The position numbers were made by a program, and so were the translations under genes. From Vreelandella subglaciescola (GTDB lineage Bacteria > Pseudomonadota > Gammaproteobacteria > Pseudomonadales > Halomonadaceae): a stretch of DNA of 64,000 nt. Below the pieces are notes generated by a model. The model had not been told where the DNA came from, did not search any database, and saw nothing but the letters and a program-made list of their open reading frames with translations. Shown in pieces: positions 53,858 to 64,000 of the stretch. Location of the stretch: NCBI RefSeq assembly GCF_900142895.1, contig NZ_LT670847.1:744001-808000 (forward strand). The letters are read 5' to 3'. Numbering within the stretch: position 1 is the stretch's first letter; every line of letters starts with the position of its first letter.

Positions 53858-56158
53858 TTAGTCCAATTTAACCGTCCTCAAACGGAGTGCGTTGGCAATG
53901 ACGCTCACCGAAGACAGCGACATCGCGGCAGCAGCAAAAATCGGGGATAAGAGAATCCCGAGAAATGGGTAGAGCACCCCGGCGGCAATCGGTATGCCGG
54001 CAGAGTTATAGACGAAGGCAAAAAACAGGTTTTGCCGGATGTTGCGCATGGTGGCTATCGACAAATGACGCGCTTCGACAATACCCATCAGGTCACCACG
54101 TAGGAGTGTAATGCCCGCACTCTCGATGGCGACGTCAGTCCCGGTTCCCATCGCGACACCAACGTCTGCGGTAGCCAGCGCTGGAGCATCGTTCACACCG
54201 TCTCCGGCCATCGCTACAATCCGCCCCTCGTCTTTAAGTTGCTGAACGACCTTTGCTTTGTCCTCGGGCAGCACTTCCGCTTTCACTTCATCAATATGGA
54301 GTTTGCGGGCGACGGCTTCGGCGGATGTCTGGTTGTCCCCTGTCAGCATGACCACGCGGATGCCGTCCTTCTGCAGTGCGGTAATAGCCGCTTCAGTGGT
54401 TTCTTTGATCGGGTCAGCAATGGCAATCAAGCCACAGACCTGCTCCTCCACCGCCGCGAATATCACCGTTGCGCCGTCCTTGCGAAGCCGATCTGCGTCT
54501 TCCTCAAAGGCGGAGGTATCGACGTTTTGTGACTCCATTAACAGCCGATTTCCAAGCAGAACCGCTTTTCCGTCGATCTTGCCGGTAACTCCTTTGCCAT
54601 TCGGCGAGTCGAAATCCTCTGCGTCAGGCACGCTCAGTCCCATGGTTTTGGCTTTGTCGAGGATAGCGTGAGCCAACGGATGCTCACTGCCCTTCTCCAG
54701 GCCACCTGCATATCGCATCAGATCTTCTTCACTGAAGCCGTTTGCTAGAACCAACTTCGTTACCTGAGGTTTGCCTTCAGTCAGCGTGCCGGTTTTATCG
54801 ACGACTACCGTATCGACTTTCTCCATGCGCTCAAGGGCTTCTGCATCCCGAATCAACACCCCATTCTGAGCACCTCGCCCTACGCCAACCATGATCGACA
54901 TAGGCGTCGCCAAACCAAGAGCACAGGGGCAAGCAATAATCAGCACACTCACCGCTGCAATAAGGCCATAGGCCATTGGAGGCATTGGCCCAAAGGCTGA
55001 CCAAACAATAAAGGCAATGACGGCTATAACAATGACCACCGGAACAAACCAGCCGGCCACTTTGTCGGCCAGTCCCTGAATCGGTGCACGGCTGCGCTGG
55101 GCGCTGGCCACCATCTGCACGATCTGGGAAAGCATGGTGTCACGCCCCACTTTGTCAGCTCGCATAATGAAGCTGCCTTGTTGGTTCATGCTGCCACCAA
55201 TCACCTGGTCGCCTGTCTTCTTGCTGATGGCTAATGGTTCACCGGTTACCAGAGATTCGTCGATGTTGGAGCGACCTTCCAGGATCTCTCCATCCAGCGG
55301 TACCTTATCGCCCGGGCGAACTCGCAAACGGTCGCCGACCTTCACCTGATCCAGAGAGACGTCAGACTCGCCTCCCTCATCGTCCAGCTTTCTTGCTGTG
55401 GCCGGGGCCAGATCCAGCAACGCTTTAATTGCGCCCGAAGTCTTCTCCCGGGCACGAAGTTCCAGTACTTGCCCAAGCAACACCAGCACCACAATGACGG
55501 CAGCAGCCTCGAAATACACGGCTACCGAACCATCTGCCTGCCGGAAGGCATCGGGGAAAATCTGCGGAGCCAAGGTGGCGACAAGGCTATAGATCAACGC
55601 TACGCCGGTACCAATGGAAATTAGCGTGAACATATTCAGGTTGCGGTTGGCGACTGATTTCCAGCCTCGAACAAAGAATGGCAAGCCGCACCAGGCGACT
55701 ACAGGCGTTGCCAGCACTAACTGAATCCAGTTCAAGGCTTGTGGCGACACGATGTGATCAAGGCCAATAAAGTGCCCCGTCATTTCAATTAAAAACACCG
55801 GGAGTGCGAGAACCAGGCCAATCCAGAACCGACGCGTCATATCCGTAAGCTCTTCCGACGGCCCATCGTCGAGGCTTACTTGCTCGGGCTCCAACCCCAT
55901 TCCGCAGATTGGGCAATCGCCAGGGCCCTGTTGACGAATCTCCGGGTGCATTGGGCAGGTGTACATGGTGCCGGGGGCTACCGGTTCCGCAGGCTCGCGC
56001 TCCTCTCCGAGGTGTTTCTCGGAGCTCTCATCAAACTTGGACTGACATCCGGCGGAGCAGAAGTACCAGGTCTTGCCAGCATGTTGGCTGCGATGCTCTG
56101 CCGTATGGGGGTCTACCGACATCCCGCAAACCGGGTCTTTTACAGCGTGCTCACTCAT
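53858..56158 (-). CDS. copA: Cu(+)-exporting P1B-type ATPase
   Basis: 766 residues from [13 protein letters not shown], whose start overlaps the upstream gene's stop; a longer ORF start lies inside that gene. N-terminus: YHS domain (DPVCGMSV ... [14 protein letters not shown]), then a heavy-metal-binding box TCPMHPEI ... [10 protein letters not shown], not HMA repeats. Core: TGEPLAI actuator, [58 protein letters not shown] plus this N-terminal type indicates Cu(I) export. Copper locus with Met-rich, DUF302 and permease genes. Confidence 0.93.
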   Translation of the reverse strand: MSEHAVKDPVCGMSVDPHTAEHRSQHAGKTWYFCSAGCQSKFDESSEKHLGEEREPAEPVAPGTMYTCPMHPEIRQQGPGDCPICGMGLEPEQVSLDDGPSEELTDMTRRFWIGLVLALPVFLIEMTGHFIGLDHIVSPQALNWIQLVLATPVVAWCGLPFFVRGWKSVANRNLNMFTLISIGTGVALIYSLVATLAPQIFPDAFRQADGSVAVYFEAAAVIVVLVLLGQVLELRAREKTSGAIKALLDLAPATARKLDDEGGESDVSLDQVKVGDRLRVRPGDKVPLDGEILEGRSNIDESLVTGEPLAISKKTGDQVIGGSMNQQGSFIMRADKVGRDTMLSQIVQMVASAQRSRAPIQGLADKVAGWFVPVVIVIAVIAFIVWSAFGPMPPMAYGLIAAVSVLIIACPCALGLATPMSIMVGVGRGAQNGVLIRDAEALERMEKVDTVVVDKTGTLTEGKPQVTKLVLANGFSEEDLMRYAGGLEKGSEHPLAHAILDKAKTMGLSVPDAEDFDSPNGKGVTGKIDGKAVLLGNRLLMESQNVDTSAFEEDADRLRKDGATVIFAAVEEQVCGLIAIADPIKETTEAAITALQKDGIRVVMLTGDNQTSAEAVARKLHIDEVKAEVLPEDKAKVVQQLKDEGRIVAMAGDGVNDAPALATADVGVAMGTGTDVAIESAGITLLRGDLMGIVEARHLSIATMRNIRQNLFFAFVYNSAGIPIAAGVLYPFLGILLSPIFAAAAMSLSSVSVIANALRLRTVKLD

Positions 56159-56378
56159 TTCGCGCTCCTGCTTTATCTGCTGGCCAGTCCGCAAACGCAA
56201 TGAAGTACAGGAAGACCAGATTCACCATTGGAATAAGAATCAGGATTCCCATCCAACCCGAGAAACCGGTGCGCTGACAGATTCGCCAAGCGGGTATAAC
56301 CGCCACAATGGCAATGACCAGCATCCAGAGCCAATGCCCGGCCCACATGGTGCTACCAAACATATTCCCTTCCATCAT
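56151..56378 (-). CDS. Small two-helix membrane protein of the copper locus
   Basis: 75 residues from MMEGNMFG (RBS GGAGGG). Met-rich N-terminus, then helices [20 protein letters not shown] and [22 protein letters not shown]. The pattern W-R-I-x-x-R-x-G-x-x-G-W resembles small membrane proteins found with metal exporters. The stop overlaps the copA start. A broken copy is at 52484-52593. Confidence 0.7.
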   Translation of the reverse strand: MMEGNMFGSTMWAGHWLWMLVIAIVAVIPAWRICQRTGFSGWMGILILIPMVNLVFLYFIAFADWPADKAGARNE

Positions 56379-56408
56379 GGGGTTACCCTCCAACTTACGT
56401 GTTGAATA

Positions 56409-57761
56409 TTAGTGCTGGTGTTCGTGGGGCTCATCACGTTCCATAGCCTTTCTTCTGGCAGAAGATTTCAGGTACATCTGTTCGGCAACTGCGATGACAA
56501 TCATAGCGACGACTGCCACACCGAGCACAAAGGGGTCAGTGTTCAGTTTAACCCAGACAAAACCGCCCAGAATCGTCAGGTCCAGGACAATCGACACGAC
56601 TGGCACCCACCTTGTGGCCTTAATATCCTGATGCAGGTAGCGCAGCACCCCCCAATGAATAGAGATATCCATAATCAGATAAAAAATGATGCCTAGGGCT
56701 GCGATTCTTGAGAGGTCAAAAAATGCGGTCAGAACCAAGCCCAGCACCACGGTGTAAACGAGTGTGTGTTTCTGGATGCTGCCAGGCATACCGAAGTGGC
56801 TGTGAGGTACCAGCTTCATCTCGGTCAACATGGCCAGCATGCGTGAGACTGCAAATATACTGGCGAGGATGCCTCCAGCGGTGGCCATCATGGCAATCGC
56901 TACGGTGAACCATAGACCGTAATCACCCAGTGCCGGGCGCGCTGCCGCAGCTAGAGAGTAGTCCTGGGTCTCGATGATTTCGGCGAGGGATAAATTGCTT
57001 GCAACCGCAAAGCCCACCAGTGTGTAGAGAACCACGCAGGCGGCAATGGAGATCACAATGGCGCGGCCTACGTTGCGGTGCGGGTCTTTCACCTCGGAGC
57101 CGCTGTTGGTGATGGTGGTAAAACCCTTAAAGGCCAGTATGCCCAGTGCCGTTGCACCGAGGAAGTTGCCGACGACGCCGGTTTCGCCACTGCTCGAAAA
57201 ATCGACCGCAAGACTGTCGGCCAGCCATACGCCCACCAGCCCGAAAACCAGAATGCCGCCAATTTTTAGAATTCCAATGAACGAAGCAACGCCCTGAATC
57301 CAACGGTTGCCAAGCAGGTTGATCACGAATGCCGCCAAAATAAGCGACACACCCAGCATCGGCACCATACGCCCGCCTTCATCACCCCCGAACAGCTGCA
57401 TGGTGTATGACCCGAACGTGCGGGCCAGGAAGCTCTGGGCAATCACCATCGAGAAATACATCAGCAAGGCATTGAATCCCGTTGCCAAACGATCGCCGTA
57501 CGCCTTATGCAGATACATGCCGATGCCACCCGCTGATGGGTAGGCGTTGGAGATTTTGATATAGGAATAGGAACTGAAGGAAACAACGATTGCGGCAGCC
57601 AGAAATGCCAGCGGAAACAGCGCTCCCGCCATCTGGGCCATTTGTCCGGTAAGCGCAAATATACCGGCACCGATCATGACACCGGTGCCCAGCATCACCG
57701 TCCCTGGTAGGGTCAGGCTGCCTTCCTGATAGCGCGAGGTTCTGTCCTGTTCTTTGCTCAT
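56409..57761 (-). CDS. APC-family permease
   Basis: 450 residues from MSKEQDRTS (RBS AGGAGG; the ORF extends upstream without support). 12 helices; the APC start LPGTVMLGTGVMIGAGIFALTGQ, SYSYIKISNAYPSAGGIGMYLHKAYG and KGFTTITNSGSEVKDPHRNVGRAI are typical of amino-acid/polyamine transporters. The C-terminus is His-rich (DEPHEHQH), hinting at metal contact. Just upstream of the small membrane gene and copA, a pairing seen twice in this window (see 52484-52745). Confidence 0.87.
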   Translation of the reverse strand: MSKEQDRTSRYQEGSLTLPGTVMLGTGVMIGAGIFALTGQMAQMAGALFPLAFLAAAIVVSFSSYSYIKISNAYPSAGGIGMYLHKAYGDRLATGFNALLMYFSMVIAQSFLARTFGSYTMQLFGGDEGGRMVPMLGVSLILAAFVINLLGNRWIQGVASFIGILKIGGILVFGLVGVWLADSLAVDFSSSGETGVVGNFLGATALGILAFKGFTTITNSGSEVKDPHRNVGRAIVISIAACVVLYTLVGFAVASNLSLAEIIETQDYSLAAAARPALGDYGLWFTVAIAMMATAGGILASIFAVSRMLAMLTEMKLVPHSHFGMPGSIQKHTLVYTVVLGLVLTAFFDLSRIAALGIIFYLIMDISIHWGVLRYLHQDIKATRWVPVVSIVLDLTILGGFVWVKLNTDPFVLGVAVVAMIVIAVAEQMYLKSSARRKAMERDEPHEHQH

Positions 57762-58027
57762 TCGACCTCCTGTTATTTTTTTCATAGATGGGATTTTCGA
57801 ACAGCAAAAGAGCTCACGTTTGACATTGGCACGAACGTTGTCATCCGTAAATCGGGACCACATTTTTTTCGATGCTGCCACCAGCCGCCCTTGAAGCACC
57901 CTCCTTGAGCCTCAATCAGGTTGATCAGTTCGTCAGTGGACCAATGTGTGCCATCGAACGGTAGCTTTCAACCGACCTGTCTCATTCCTTAGGGACCATA
58001 AATTCAAAATTACCCACCTTAGCTGCC
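57762..58027. other. Junction between the copper locus and the efp region
   Basis: No supported gene. The reverse strand has short open reading such as GTHWSTDELINLIEAQGG that I cannot place. Marks the right edge of the accessory region; epmA begins directly beyond. Confidence 0.4.
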
Positions 58028-59020
58028 TCAACACCGTGTCGTATCAAAGCTAATGACGTCACTCAGGCGCGGCTTGCCCAGCGCCAGCTGGATTAGCCGG
58101 TCGATCCCTAGTGCTACGCCGCTGCCTTCTGGCAGGCCGTGTTCGAGGGCGGCGACCAAGCGCGTGTCTACGTCGACCTCGTTAAAGCCTACCTCGCGGC
58201 GTTCGGCGTTGTCGGCTTCAAAGCGCGCGCGCTGTTCGGCGGGATCAATCAGTTCGTCGTAGCCGTTGGCAAGCTCCACGCCATTCAGGTAAAGCTCGAA
58301 GCGCGAGGCGACCCAGTCGCCGTGGCGGTCGCGATGGCGGCGCGCCAGTGCGGCCTGGCTGGCCGGGTAGTCCACCACGGCGCTCAGCTCGCCTTGGCCA
58401 AGGGTGGGCTCGATGACCATGCTCATGAGCAAATCCAGGCAAGTATCGCGCGGCTCGTCATCAAGCGCGTGCGCGGGCATAAAGCCGCGCTCGGCAGCAA
58501 GCCGGCGCAGGCGCGCAAGCGACGTGGTGAACGGGTCGACATCGAGGTGGGTATGAAACAGCTCGCGGTAGGCGTAGCGCTTGGGCGCGCCCTGCGGCTT
58601 GGATAGGACAGAAGGGGGCAAGATGGCATGGATCAGCGCGGCGGTTTCGTCCATCAGCGCGGTCAGGCTAAAGCCCGGGCGATACCACTCGAGCATGGTG
58701 AATTCGATATTGTGGCGGCCACCCACTTCGCCATCGCGAAAGCTTTTCGCCAGCTGGAATATAGCGCCGCTGCCCGCCGCCAGCAGCCTCTTCATATGAA
58801 ACTCGGGCGAGGTTTGCAGCCACAGCCGCTGGCGCCCTGCCGGCGTTCGCGCCTCGGCAGACAGCGAGGCCAGGTGGACATCGGTGCTGCCGCCCTGGCC
58901 AAGCATGGGGGTTTCTACTTCCAGCACGTCGCGCTCGGCAAAAAAACTGCGCACGCGGGCTAACAGTTGTGCCCGCGCACGCAGCGTCTCAATCGAGGCC
59001 GAGGGTTCCCAGTCGCTCAT
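58028..59020 (-). CDS. epmA: EF-P--(R)-beta-lysine ligase
   Basis: 330 residues, a truncated class II lysyl-tRNA-synthetase catalytic core without anticodon domain. Motif 2 region FRDGEVGGRHNIEFTMLEWYRPG and motif 3 GLPEGSGVALGIDRLIQLALG are visible. EpmA attaches (R)-beta-lysine to Lys34 of EF-P. Tail VISFDTTRC is the same as in the relic at 8077, so the end is natural. Start overlaps the efp stop, so efp-epmA are co-translated. Confidence 0.95.
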   Translation of the reverse strand: MSDWEPSASIETLRARAQLLARVRSFFAERDVLEVETPMLGQGGSTDVHLASLSAEARTPAGRQRLWLQTSPEFHMKRLLAAGSGAIFQLAKSFRDGEVGGRHNIEFTMLEWYRPGFSLTALMDETAALIHAILPPSVLSKPQGAPKRYAYRELFHTHLDVDPFTTSLARLRRLAAERGFMPAHALDDEPRDTCLDLLMSMVIEPTLGQGELSAVVDYPASQAALARRHRDRHGDWVASRFELYLNGVELANGYDELIDPAEQRARFEADNAERREVGFNEVDVDTRLVAALEHGLPEGSGVALGIDRLIQLALGKPRLSDVISFDTTRC

Positions 59021-59586
59021 CAGGCGCGCGACACATAGTCCCCGGTGCGGGTATCAACTTTCAGCACTTCGCCTTCGTTGATGAACAGCGGCACGCGCAC
59101 TACGGCACCCGAGGAAAGCGTCGCCGGCTTGGAGCCACCCTGCGCGGTGTCGCCTTTCAGGCCGGGGTCGGTTTCGGTCACTTCAAGCGCGATGAAGTTG
59201 GGCGGCGTGATCTGAATCGCGTTATCGTTCCACAGCGTCACGGTGTAGGGCACCTGCTCTTTGAGCCACTTTTCGTCATCACCCAGCGCCTTTTTTTCTA
59301 CCGCGTACTGCTCAAAGGAGCCGTCGGTCTGCATGAAATACCACATGTCGCCGTCGGTGTAGAGGTATTCCATTTCCAGTTCCATCACATCGGCGCCTTC
59401 GAGCGACTCGCCGGACTTGAAGGTGCGCTCGCCCACGCGGCCGGTCATCAGGTTGCGCAGCTTCACGCGGTTGAACGCTTGCCCTTTGCCTGGTTTGACC
59501 AGCTCGTTTTCGACAATCGAGCACGGATCGCCGTCGAGCATTACCTTTAAACCGCCCTTGAATTCGTTGGTAGAATAGTTGGCCAT
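59020..59586 (-). CDS. efp: Elongation factor P
   Basis: 188 residues; N-terminal KOW-like domain with the modified lysine in KPGKGQAF (Lys34), two OB domains and the C-terminal YVSRA. Relieves ribosome stalling at polyproline. Divergent from epmB with an 86-bp gap; both modification enzymes flank it. Confidence 0.97.
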   Translation of the reverse strand: MANYSTNEFKGGLKVMLDGDPCSIVENELVKPGKGQAFNRVKLRNLMTGRVGERTFKSGESLEGADVMELEMEYLYTDGDMWYFMQTDGSFEQYAVEKKALGDDEKWLKEQVPYTVTLWNDNAIQITPPNFIALEVTETDPGLKGDTAQGGSKPATLSSGAVVRVPLFINEGEVLKVDTRTGDYVSRA

Positions 59587-59672
59587 GGTGCCTCTCAGAT
59601 TGCGTATATCAAAAACGTCAGCGCTCGATCGCCTGACCGGTGCGCCGCATGATAACCCGAAGGAGGGCTTTT

Positions 59673-60692
59673 TTGCAGGACAACATCATTATCGCCAACG
59701 CCGACGACACCCCCAGCGCGGCCTCCTGGCAGCGCCAGCTTTCCCGCGCGGTGCGCGACCCGCAGACCCTCTGCGAACGGTTGGGGCTTGGCAGTTTATG
59801 GCAGGCCGGCGCCCACACCGGCCATGCGCTGTTTGAAACCTGCGTGCCCGAGGCCTTTCTGGCGCGCATCAAACCCCATGATCCCAACGACCCGCTGCTG
59901 CGCCAGGTGCTGCCGCTTAGTAACGAGGCGCTTGAAACGCCGGGGTTTGTCAGCGACCCGCTGGCCGAGGCCGAGCACCGCCCCGCGCGCGGGCTGATCC
60001 ACAAATACCACGGCCGCGTGCTGCTGATCGCAAGCCCCAACTGCGCGGTTAACTGCCGCTACTGCTTTCGCCGCCACTTCCCGTATGCCGACAACGCGCC
60101 GTCCCGCGCCCAGTGGCAGGAAGCGCTTAACTACCTGCGCGCCGACGAATCGATCCGCGAGGCGATCTTTTCCGGCGGCGACCCGCTGGCGGGAAGCGAT
60201 AGGCAGCTGGCGTGGCTGGTAGGCGAGCTTGAAGGCATTGCGCACCTCAAGCGGCTGCGGATTCACACCCGCCTGCCAGTGGTGATTCCCGACCGCGTGG
60301 ATGATGCCCTGCTTGGGTGGCTTGGCCAAGCGCGGCTGCAAACCGTGATGGTGCTGCACATTAACCACGCCCAGGAGATCGATCGGGCGGTGATTGAGGC
60401 CTGCGCGCGGCTGCAGCAAGCGGGGGTGACGCTTTTGAACCAGAGCGTGCTGCTGCGCGGCGTCAACGACGATGTCGATACGCTTGCCGCGCTTTCCGAG
60501 CGATTGTTTGACGCCCGCGTGCTGCCCTACTACCTGCACGTGCTCGACCCGGTGGCGGGAGCGGCGCATTTCGACGTCTCCGACGACGAAGCGCGCGAGC
60601 TAGTGGCAGGCCTTCGCCAACAGCTGCCGGGCTTTTTGATGCCGCGTCTGGTGCGCGAAATACCCGGGGAAGCGAGCAAAACGCCGCTTTGA
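59673..60692 (+). CDS. epmB: EF-P beta-lysylation protein (lysine 2,3-aminomutase type)
   Basis: 339 residues from TTG at 59673, chosen because AGGAGG lies 6 nt upstream; GTG at 59640 is in frame but lacks an RBS. Radical-SAM cluster motif [15 protein letters not shown], then the PLP-binding lysine region toward the C-terminus. Converts L-alpha-lysine to (R)-beta-lysine for EpmA. Ends convergent to leuA. Confidence 0.95.
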   Translation: MQDNIIIANADDTPSAASWQRQLSRAVRDPQTLCERLGLGSLWQAGAHTGHALFETCVPEAFLARIKPHDPNDPLLRQVLPLSNEALETPGFVSDPLAEAEHRPARGLIHKYHGRVLLIASPNCAVNCRYCFRRHFPYADNAPSRAQWQEALNYLRADESIREAIFSGGDPLAGSDRQLAWLVGELEGIAHLKRLRIHTRLPVVIPDRVDDALLGWLGQARLQTVMVLHINHAQEIDRAVIEACARLQQAGVTLLNQSVLLRGVNDDVDTLAALSERLFDARVLPYYLHVLDPVAGAAHFDVSDDEARELVAGLRQQLPGFLMPRLVREIPGEASKTPL

Positions 60693-60709
60693 CACCCGTC
60701 CTCTGTGAT

Positions 60710-60736
60710 AAAAAAACCGGCACCCGTGGGCGCCGG
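60710..60736 (-). terminator. leuA terminator
   Basis: Stem CCGGCACCC/GGGCGCCGG with a GT loop; on the minus strand it is followed by seven T. It starts 36 nt past the leuA stop and may also stop epmB transcripts less efficiently. Confidence 0.75.
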
Positions 60737-60771
60737 CTATGCGGGAAGGAACGAAGGAAGGAGAAAAAGGC

Positions 60772-62478
60772 TTAGGCGAGCGTGTTCGAGGTAACGTTGG
60801 CCGCCGGTGCTTGGGTGGAGTGGTGACGATTGATGGCGCTGAGCACGCCTTTCATCGAGGCGCTGGTAATGCTGTCATCAATGCCCACGCCAAATATCGC
60901 TTTACCATCGAGACGAACTTCGACATAGGCCACCGCTTCGGCATCGGCGCCCTGGCCGCGTGAGTGCTCGTTGTAGTCGATGATTTCTACCTCGTGGCCG
61001 GCGCTGGCAAGCGCCCCGATAAAGGCTGCTAGCGGGCCGTTGCCTTCGCCGCTCAGGGTCTGACGCTGGCCATCAATATCGACGGTGGCTTCCAGGTTTA
61101 CCTTGGGGCTATCCGGCTCGGACCACAGGCGGTGGCTGGCCAGCGCAAAGGGCTCGCTGCGCTCCAGGTATTCGTCGCTGAAGGCCTGATAAATCATCTG
61201 CGAGGTAATTTCGCGTCCGGTGCGCTCGGCCACTTCTTGCACCACCTGGCTGAATTCGATAGACAGCCGACGCGGCAGCTCAACGCCGTGCTCCTGTTCC
61301 AGCAGGTAGGACACGCCGCCCTTGCCCGACTGGCTGTTGACGCGGATCACCGCTTCATAGCTGCGGCCAACGTCGAGCGGATCAATGGGCAGATACGGCA
61401 CGTGCCAAATAGCATCCGGATGCTCGCGGCGCTCGGTCATGCCCTTCTTGATCGCATCCTGATGCGAGCCGGAGAAGGCAGTAAACACCAGATCGCCCAC
61501 GTAAGGGTGGCGCGGATGCACCGGCAGCTGATTGCAGTGCTCCACCTCGCGCATGATCGGCGTGATGTTGGAGAAATCCAGTGCGGGGTGCACACCCTGG
61601 GTGTACATATTCATCGCCACGGTCACGATATCGACGTTGCCGGTACGCTCGCCGTTGCCAAACAGCGTGCCTTCGACGCGGTCCGCACCGGCCATCAGGC
61701 CAAGCTCGGCGGCCGCCACACCGGTGCCGCGGTCGTTGTGCGGGTGCAGGCTGATAATCAGCGTGTCGCGGTTTTTTACCTGACGGCAGAACCACTCGAT
61801 CTGATCGGCGTAGTTGTTGGGCGTGGCGCACTCCACCGTTGCCGGCAGGTTGACGATCATGCGGTGCTCGGCTGTCGGCTGGTAGGTATCCATCACCGCT
61901 TCGACAATCTCGACGGCGAAATCCATCTCGGTGGTGGTGAAAAGCTCCGGCGAGTACTGGAACGTCCAGTTAGTTTCCGGCGCGGCATTCATGGCGTCGC
62001 GAATCTGACGAGTGGCATCTTGGGCAATCTGGACGCAGTCTTGCTTGTCGACCTTGAACACCACGCGGCGAAACATCGGGTCAGTGGCGTTATACACGTG
62101 GACGATAGCGTTTTTGGCGCCTTTGAGCGCCTCAAAGCTGCGTTCGATCAGGTGCGGGCGCGCCTGGGTGAGCACTTGGATGGTCACATCATCAGGGATC
62201 TTGTCCTGCTCGATCAGCGTGCGCACGAAGTCAAAATCGGTTTGTGAGGCCGACGGAAAGCCCACTTCGATTTCCTTAAAGCCAATATTTACCAGCATGT
62301 CAAAGAGGCGCTGCTTGCGCTCTTGATTCATCGGATCAATCAGCGACTGGTTGCCGTCACGTAGATCGACGCTGGTCCAGATGGGCGGCTGCTCGATGCG
62401 CTTGCCCGGCCACTGGCGATCGGGCAGGTCAACGGCGACAAAGGGGCGGTATTTTTGCGCGGGATCAGACAACATCAT
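60772..62478 (-). CDS. leuA: 2-isopropylmalate synthase (long, type 2)
   Basis: 568 residues. Catalytic TIM-barrel: [12 protein letters not shown] (metal Asp), [57 protein letters not shown], ending in the LeuA dimer/allosteric domain with leucine-site candidates ([19 protein letters not shown]). First step of leucine synthesis: acetyl-CoA plus 2-oxoisovalerate. RBS AGGAG. An upstream hairpin suggests attenuation. Confidence 0.96.
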   Translation of the reverse strand: MMLSDPAQKYRPFVAVDLPDRQWPGKRIEQPPIWTSVDLRDGNQSLIDPMNQERKQRLFDMLVNIGFKEIEVGFPSASQTDFDFVRTLIEQDKIPDDVTIQVLTQARPHLIERSFEALKGAKNAIVHVYNATDPMFRRVVFKVDKQDCVQIAQDATRQIRDAMNAAPETNWTFQYSPELFTTTEMDFAVEIVEAVMDTYQPTAEHRMIVNLPATVECATPNNYADQIEWFCRQVKNRDTLIISLHPHNDRGTGVAAAELGLMAGADRVEGTLFGNGERTGNVDIVTVAMNMYTQGVHPALDFSNITPIMREVEHCNQLPVHPRHPYVGDLVFTAFSGSHQDAIKKGMTERREHPDAIWHVPYLPIDPLDVGRSYEAVIRVNSQSGKGGVSYLLEQEHGVELPRRLSIEFSQVVQEVAERTGREITSQMIYQAFSDEYLERSEPFALASHRLWSEPDSPKVNLEATVDIDGQRQTLSGEGNGPLAAFIGALASAGHEVEIIDYNEHSRGQGADAEAVAYVEVRLDGKAIFGVGIDDSITSASMKGVLSAINRHHSTQAPAANVTSNTLA

Positions 62479-62555
62479 GGCGGCTCTCCTGGAAGAAAAG
62501 AAAACGGTGGGGCATAAAATAAGTATAGCCGGTGCCTCGGGGCACCAACGTAAAA

Positions 62556-62585
62556 CGCCCCTTCACCGCAGGGGATGAAGGGGCG
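62556..62585 (-). terminator. Strong hairpin in the leuA leader (candidate attenuator)
   Basis: 10-bp perfect stem CGCCCCTTCA/TGAAGGGGCG followed by TTTTA on the minus strand, about 78 nt before the leuA start; a 6-bp hairpin GGTGCC/GGCACC follows. No Leu-rich leader peptide is apparent in any frame, so it may be a conventional terminator of an upstream transcript or a different kind of leader. Confidence 0.6.
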
Positions 62586-63071
62586 TTCAAGAAAGAGGCA
62601 CGGCGGACGGTGGCGGCTATGTTGAAGACCGTATCGACGACATTGACGACCGGATCGGCAGCGCGACCCTCGCATAAAAAACAGTGCAAACCTTTGATAT
62701 CCATGACGACCTCGCAACGTGTAACACCTAACGACAATGCCCGCAGCATTGCCCGACCCTGAACCTTCAGAGGCGGGCGCTTAGTAGTCGTAGGTCTAGT
62801 ACAAGATGCGTCATGGAGATATTCATCGCTCTAGAAAATCAGTCCTAGCGTGTTTTGTCAACGCTATTTTCTGTTTGATGACGGCTGCCAGCGGGTGGAA
62901 AGACCAGACAAGCGGCCGGTGTAATCGCCAATATCCACTAAAATTTCACAACGCTGGCTCAACTGGTACTCTTCAGGGTTTGCGCTGTGCCGCGTTGTGC
63001 AGCAACTCAGGATACGACGCCGCGCCACGCTGCGGCAATCAAGGACTTTACCGACCGCTGGATTAACGCCC
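62586..63071. other. Intergenic region between leuA and mrpA
   Basis: The two genes are divergent, so both promoters should be here. No protein of recognisable family; open frames on the minus strand run through the leuA leader but lack Leu codon runs. Confidence 0.4.
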
Positions 63072-64000
63072 ATGACACTGCTGTGGATCGCCCTACTGCC
63101 GCTTTTAGGCGTGCTGGTGCCCCTGATTACCTATCGGCACGGGCGCACCGCCTGCACCCTTGCAACTGCCCTGTTACCGGGCATTGCCCTGGCGCTGACG
63201 CTGTTGCAGATCCCTGCGCTAGCCGAGGGCCAGCCGCTGCGCTTTACCGTGGCCTGGCTACCGGAGCTGGGGCTTGACCTGGCGCTGCGTCTGGACGGCT
63301 TGACGCTGCTGTTCAATCTGCTGATTTTGGGCATCGGCCTGCTCATTTTGCTGTACGCCCACTTTTATCTGCATGAAGACGAGCCCGTCGGGCGTTTTTA
63401 CGCCTTTATGGTGCTGTTCATGGCGTCGATGGTCGGCATCGTCATGGCCAACAACCTGATTCTTTTGTGGCTGTACTGGGAGCTCACCAGTCTGGCCTCG
63501 TTTTTGCTGATCGGTTTTTGGACCACCCAAAGTGCAGCGCGCAAGGGCGCCCGCATGGCGCTGACCGTGACCGGCGCCGGCGGGCTGGCCCTGTTGGCCG
63601 GCGTATTACTGCTGGGCCGCATAGCGGGCAGTTTTGACATGGACGTGGTGCTCTCAAGCGGCACGGCCATTGCCGCCGACCCGCGCTATCCGGCCATGCT
63701 GGTATTGGTGCTGCTCGGCGCCTTTACCAAGTCTGCACAGTTTCCGTTTCAGTTCTGGCTGCCCCACGCCATGGCCGCACCCACGCCGGTATCGGCCTAT
63801 CTGCACTCGGCCACCATGGTGAAAGCCGGTATCTTTCTCATGGCACGGCTGCATCCGGCCCTTGGCGAAAGCGAGCTATGGACGGTTATCGTCGCGCTGA
63901 CCGGTACCGTTACGCTGCTGTACGGCGCCTGGTTTGCGCTGTTCAAGACCGACCTCAAGGGGATTCTGGCGTTTTCCACCGTTAGCCACCTAGGGCTTAT
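63072..64000 (+). CDS. mrpA: Na+/H+ antiporter subunit A, N-terminal part
   Basis: 310 codons up to the window edge, ATG at 63072 (no clear RBS). Hydrophobic start MTLLWIALLPLLGVLVPLI, then the proton-pumping subunit signature GAFTKSAQFPFQFWLPHAMAAPTPVSAYLHSATMVKAGIFLMARL shared with NuoL/MrpA, with the conserved Glu in LWLYWELTSLASFLLIGFW. The start of a multi-subunit Mrp complex important at high salt or pH, consistent with a halophile. Confidence 0.93.
   Translation, partial: MTLLWIALLPLLGVLVPLITYRHGRTACTLATALLPGIALALTLLQIPALAEGQPLRFTVAWLPELGLDLALRLDGLTLLFNLLILGIGLLILLYAHFYLHEDEPVGRFYAFMVLFMASMVGIVMANNLILLWLYWELTSLASFLLIGFWTTQSAARKGARMALTVTGAGGLALLAGVLLLGRIAGSFDMDVVLSSGTAIAADPRYPAMLVLVLLGAFTKSAQFPFQFWLPHAMAAPTPVSAYLHSATMVKAGIFLMARLHPALGESELWTVIVALTGTVTLLYGAWFALFKTDLKGILAFSTVSHLGL

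Noticed and set aside
59796..60569. 257-codon minus strand ORF opposite epmB
   Set aside because: Shadow of epmB, which has the radical-SAM motif and an RBS.
61132..62247. 371-codon + strand ORF opposite leuA
   Set aside because: Antisense shadow of a high-GC gene; no family features and fully overlapped by unmistakable leuA.
62465..62749. leuA leader peptide (MDIKGLHCFLCEG...)
   Set aside because: The frame has Val but no Leu codon run and reads straight through the hairpin, so it does not fit an attenuator peptide.

Overview
The window looks like a chromosome segment of a halophilic gammaproteobacterium, most likely Halomonadaceae (inference). The support is the carnitine-degradation operon at the left edge and the housekeeping block epmA-efp / epmB / leuA / mrpA at the right edge, both ordinary high-GC chromosome. 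Between about 8 kb and 58 kb lies a large accessory region made of metal-handling genes, insertion sequences (IS) and broken genes. Nothing here was checked by database search; family names come from reading motifs.

Layout. 1-3.9 kb: carnitine catabolism (cdhC end, carnitine dehydrogenase, thioesterase), the divergent AraC-type regulator cdhR and the binding protein caiX. 4-8 kb: gene relics, a DUF3541-like lipoprotein, poxB and a DUF4396 membrane protein. 8.5-12 kb: DsrE-like protein, multicopper oxidase and a deleted methyltransferase. 12.3-14 kb: a graveyard of four transposon or permease fragments. 14-17.4 kb: a cation/proton antiporter split by an IS3 element, then a CBS protein. 17.6 kb: tRNA-Met. 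18-24 kb: an IS1595 remnant, a second IS3 copy carrying a complete group II intron, a polysaccharide-gene fragment fused in frame to a transposase, and the tail of a second group II intron. 24-33.3 kb: a Crp regulator (with an amber stop), metal chaperone, P1B-ATPase and a response regulator / histidine kinase pair whose kinase is broken by three different IS elements. 33.5-41.5 kb: VIT1 and BON proteins, then a ferric-reductase-like protein, an intact QseBC/PmrAB-type two-component system, and a divergent PepSY / DUF2271 / flavodoxin-reductase operon. 41.5-46.4 kb: an arsenic locus (ArsP-like pseudogene, truncated ACR3, arsC split by an IS1380 element, arsR) and a truncated CDF exporter. 46.4-52.5 kb: IS1182, a 110-bp palindromic mini-element and an RND efflux pair. 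52.5-57.8 kb: a copper locus (Met-rich protein, DUF302, CopA, small membrane protein, APC permease) with a partial duplicate of itself. 58-64 kb: EF-P and its beta-lysylation enzymes, leuA and the start of mrpA.

How it fits together. The central region reads as a multi-metal (Cu, Cd/Zn/Pb-type, As) and electron-transfer island that is being eroded. Several insertions can be undone on paper because they left exact target duplications and the host reading frame closes perfectly: the antiporter (7 bp), the sensor kinase (4, 3 and 4 bp) and arsC (5 bp). The most self-contained system still intact is the two-component system with its flanking ferric reductase and PepSY/flavodoxin reductase genes (34.7-41.5 kb). 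It shares a TTAAG-type putative operator with the target gene of the broken two-component system at 24-30 kb.
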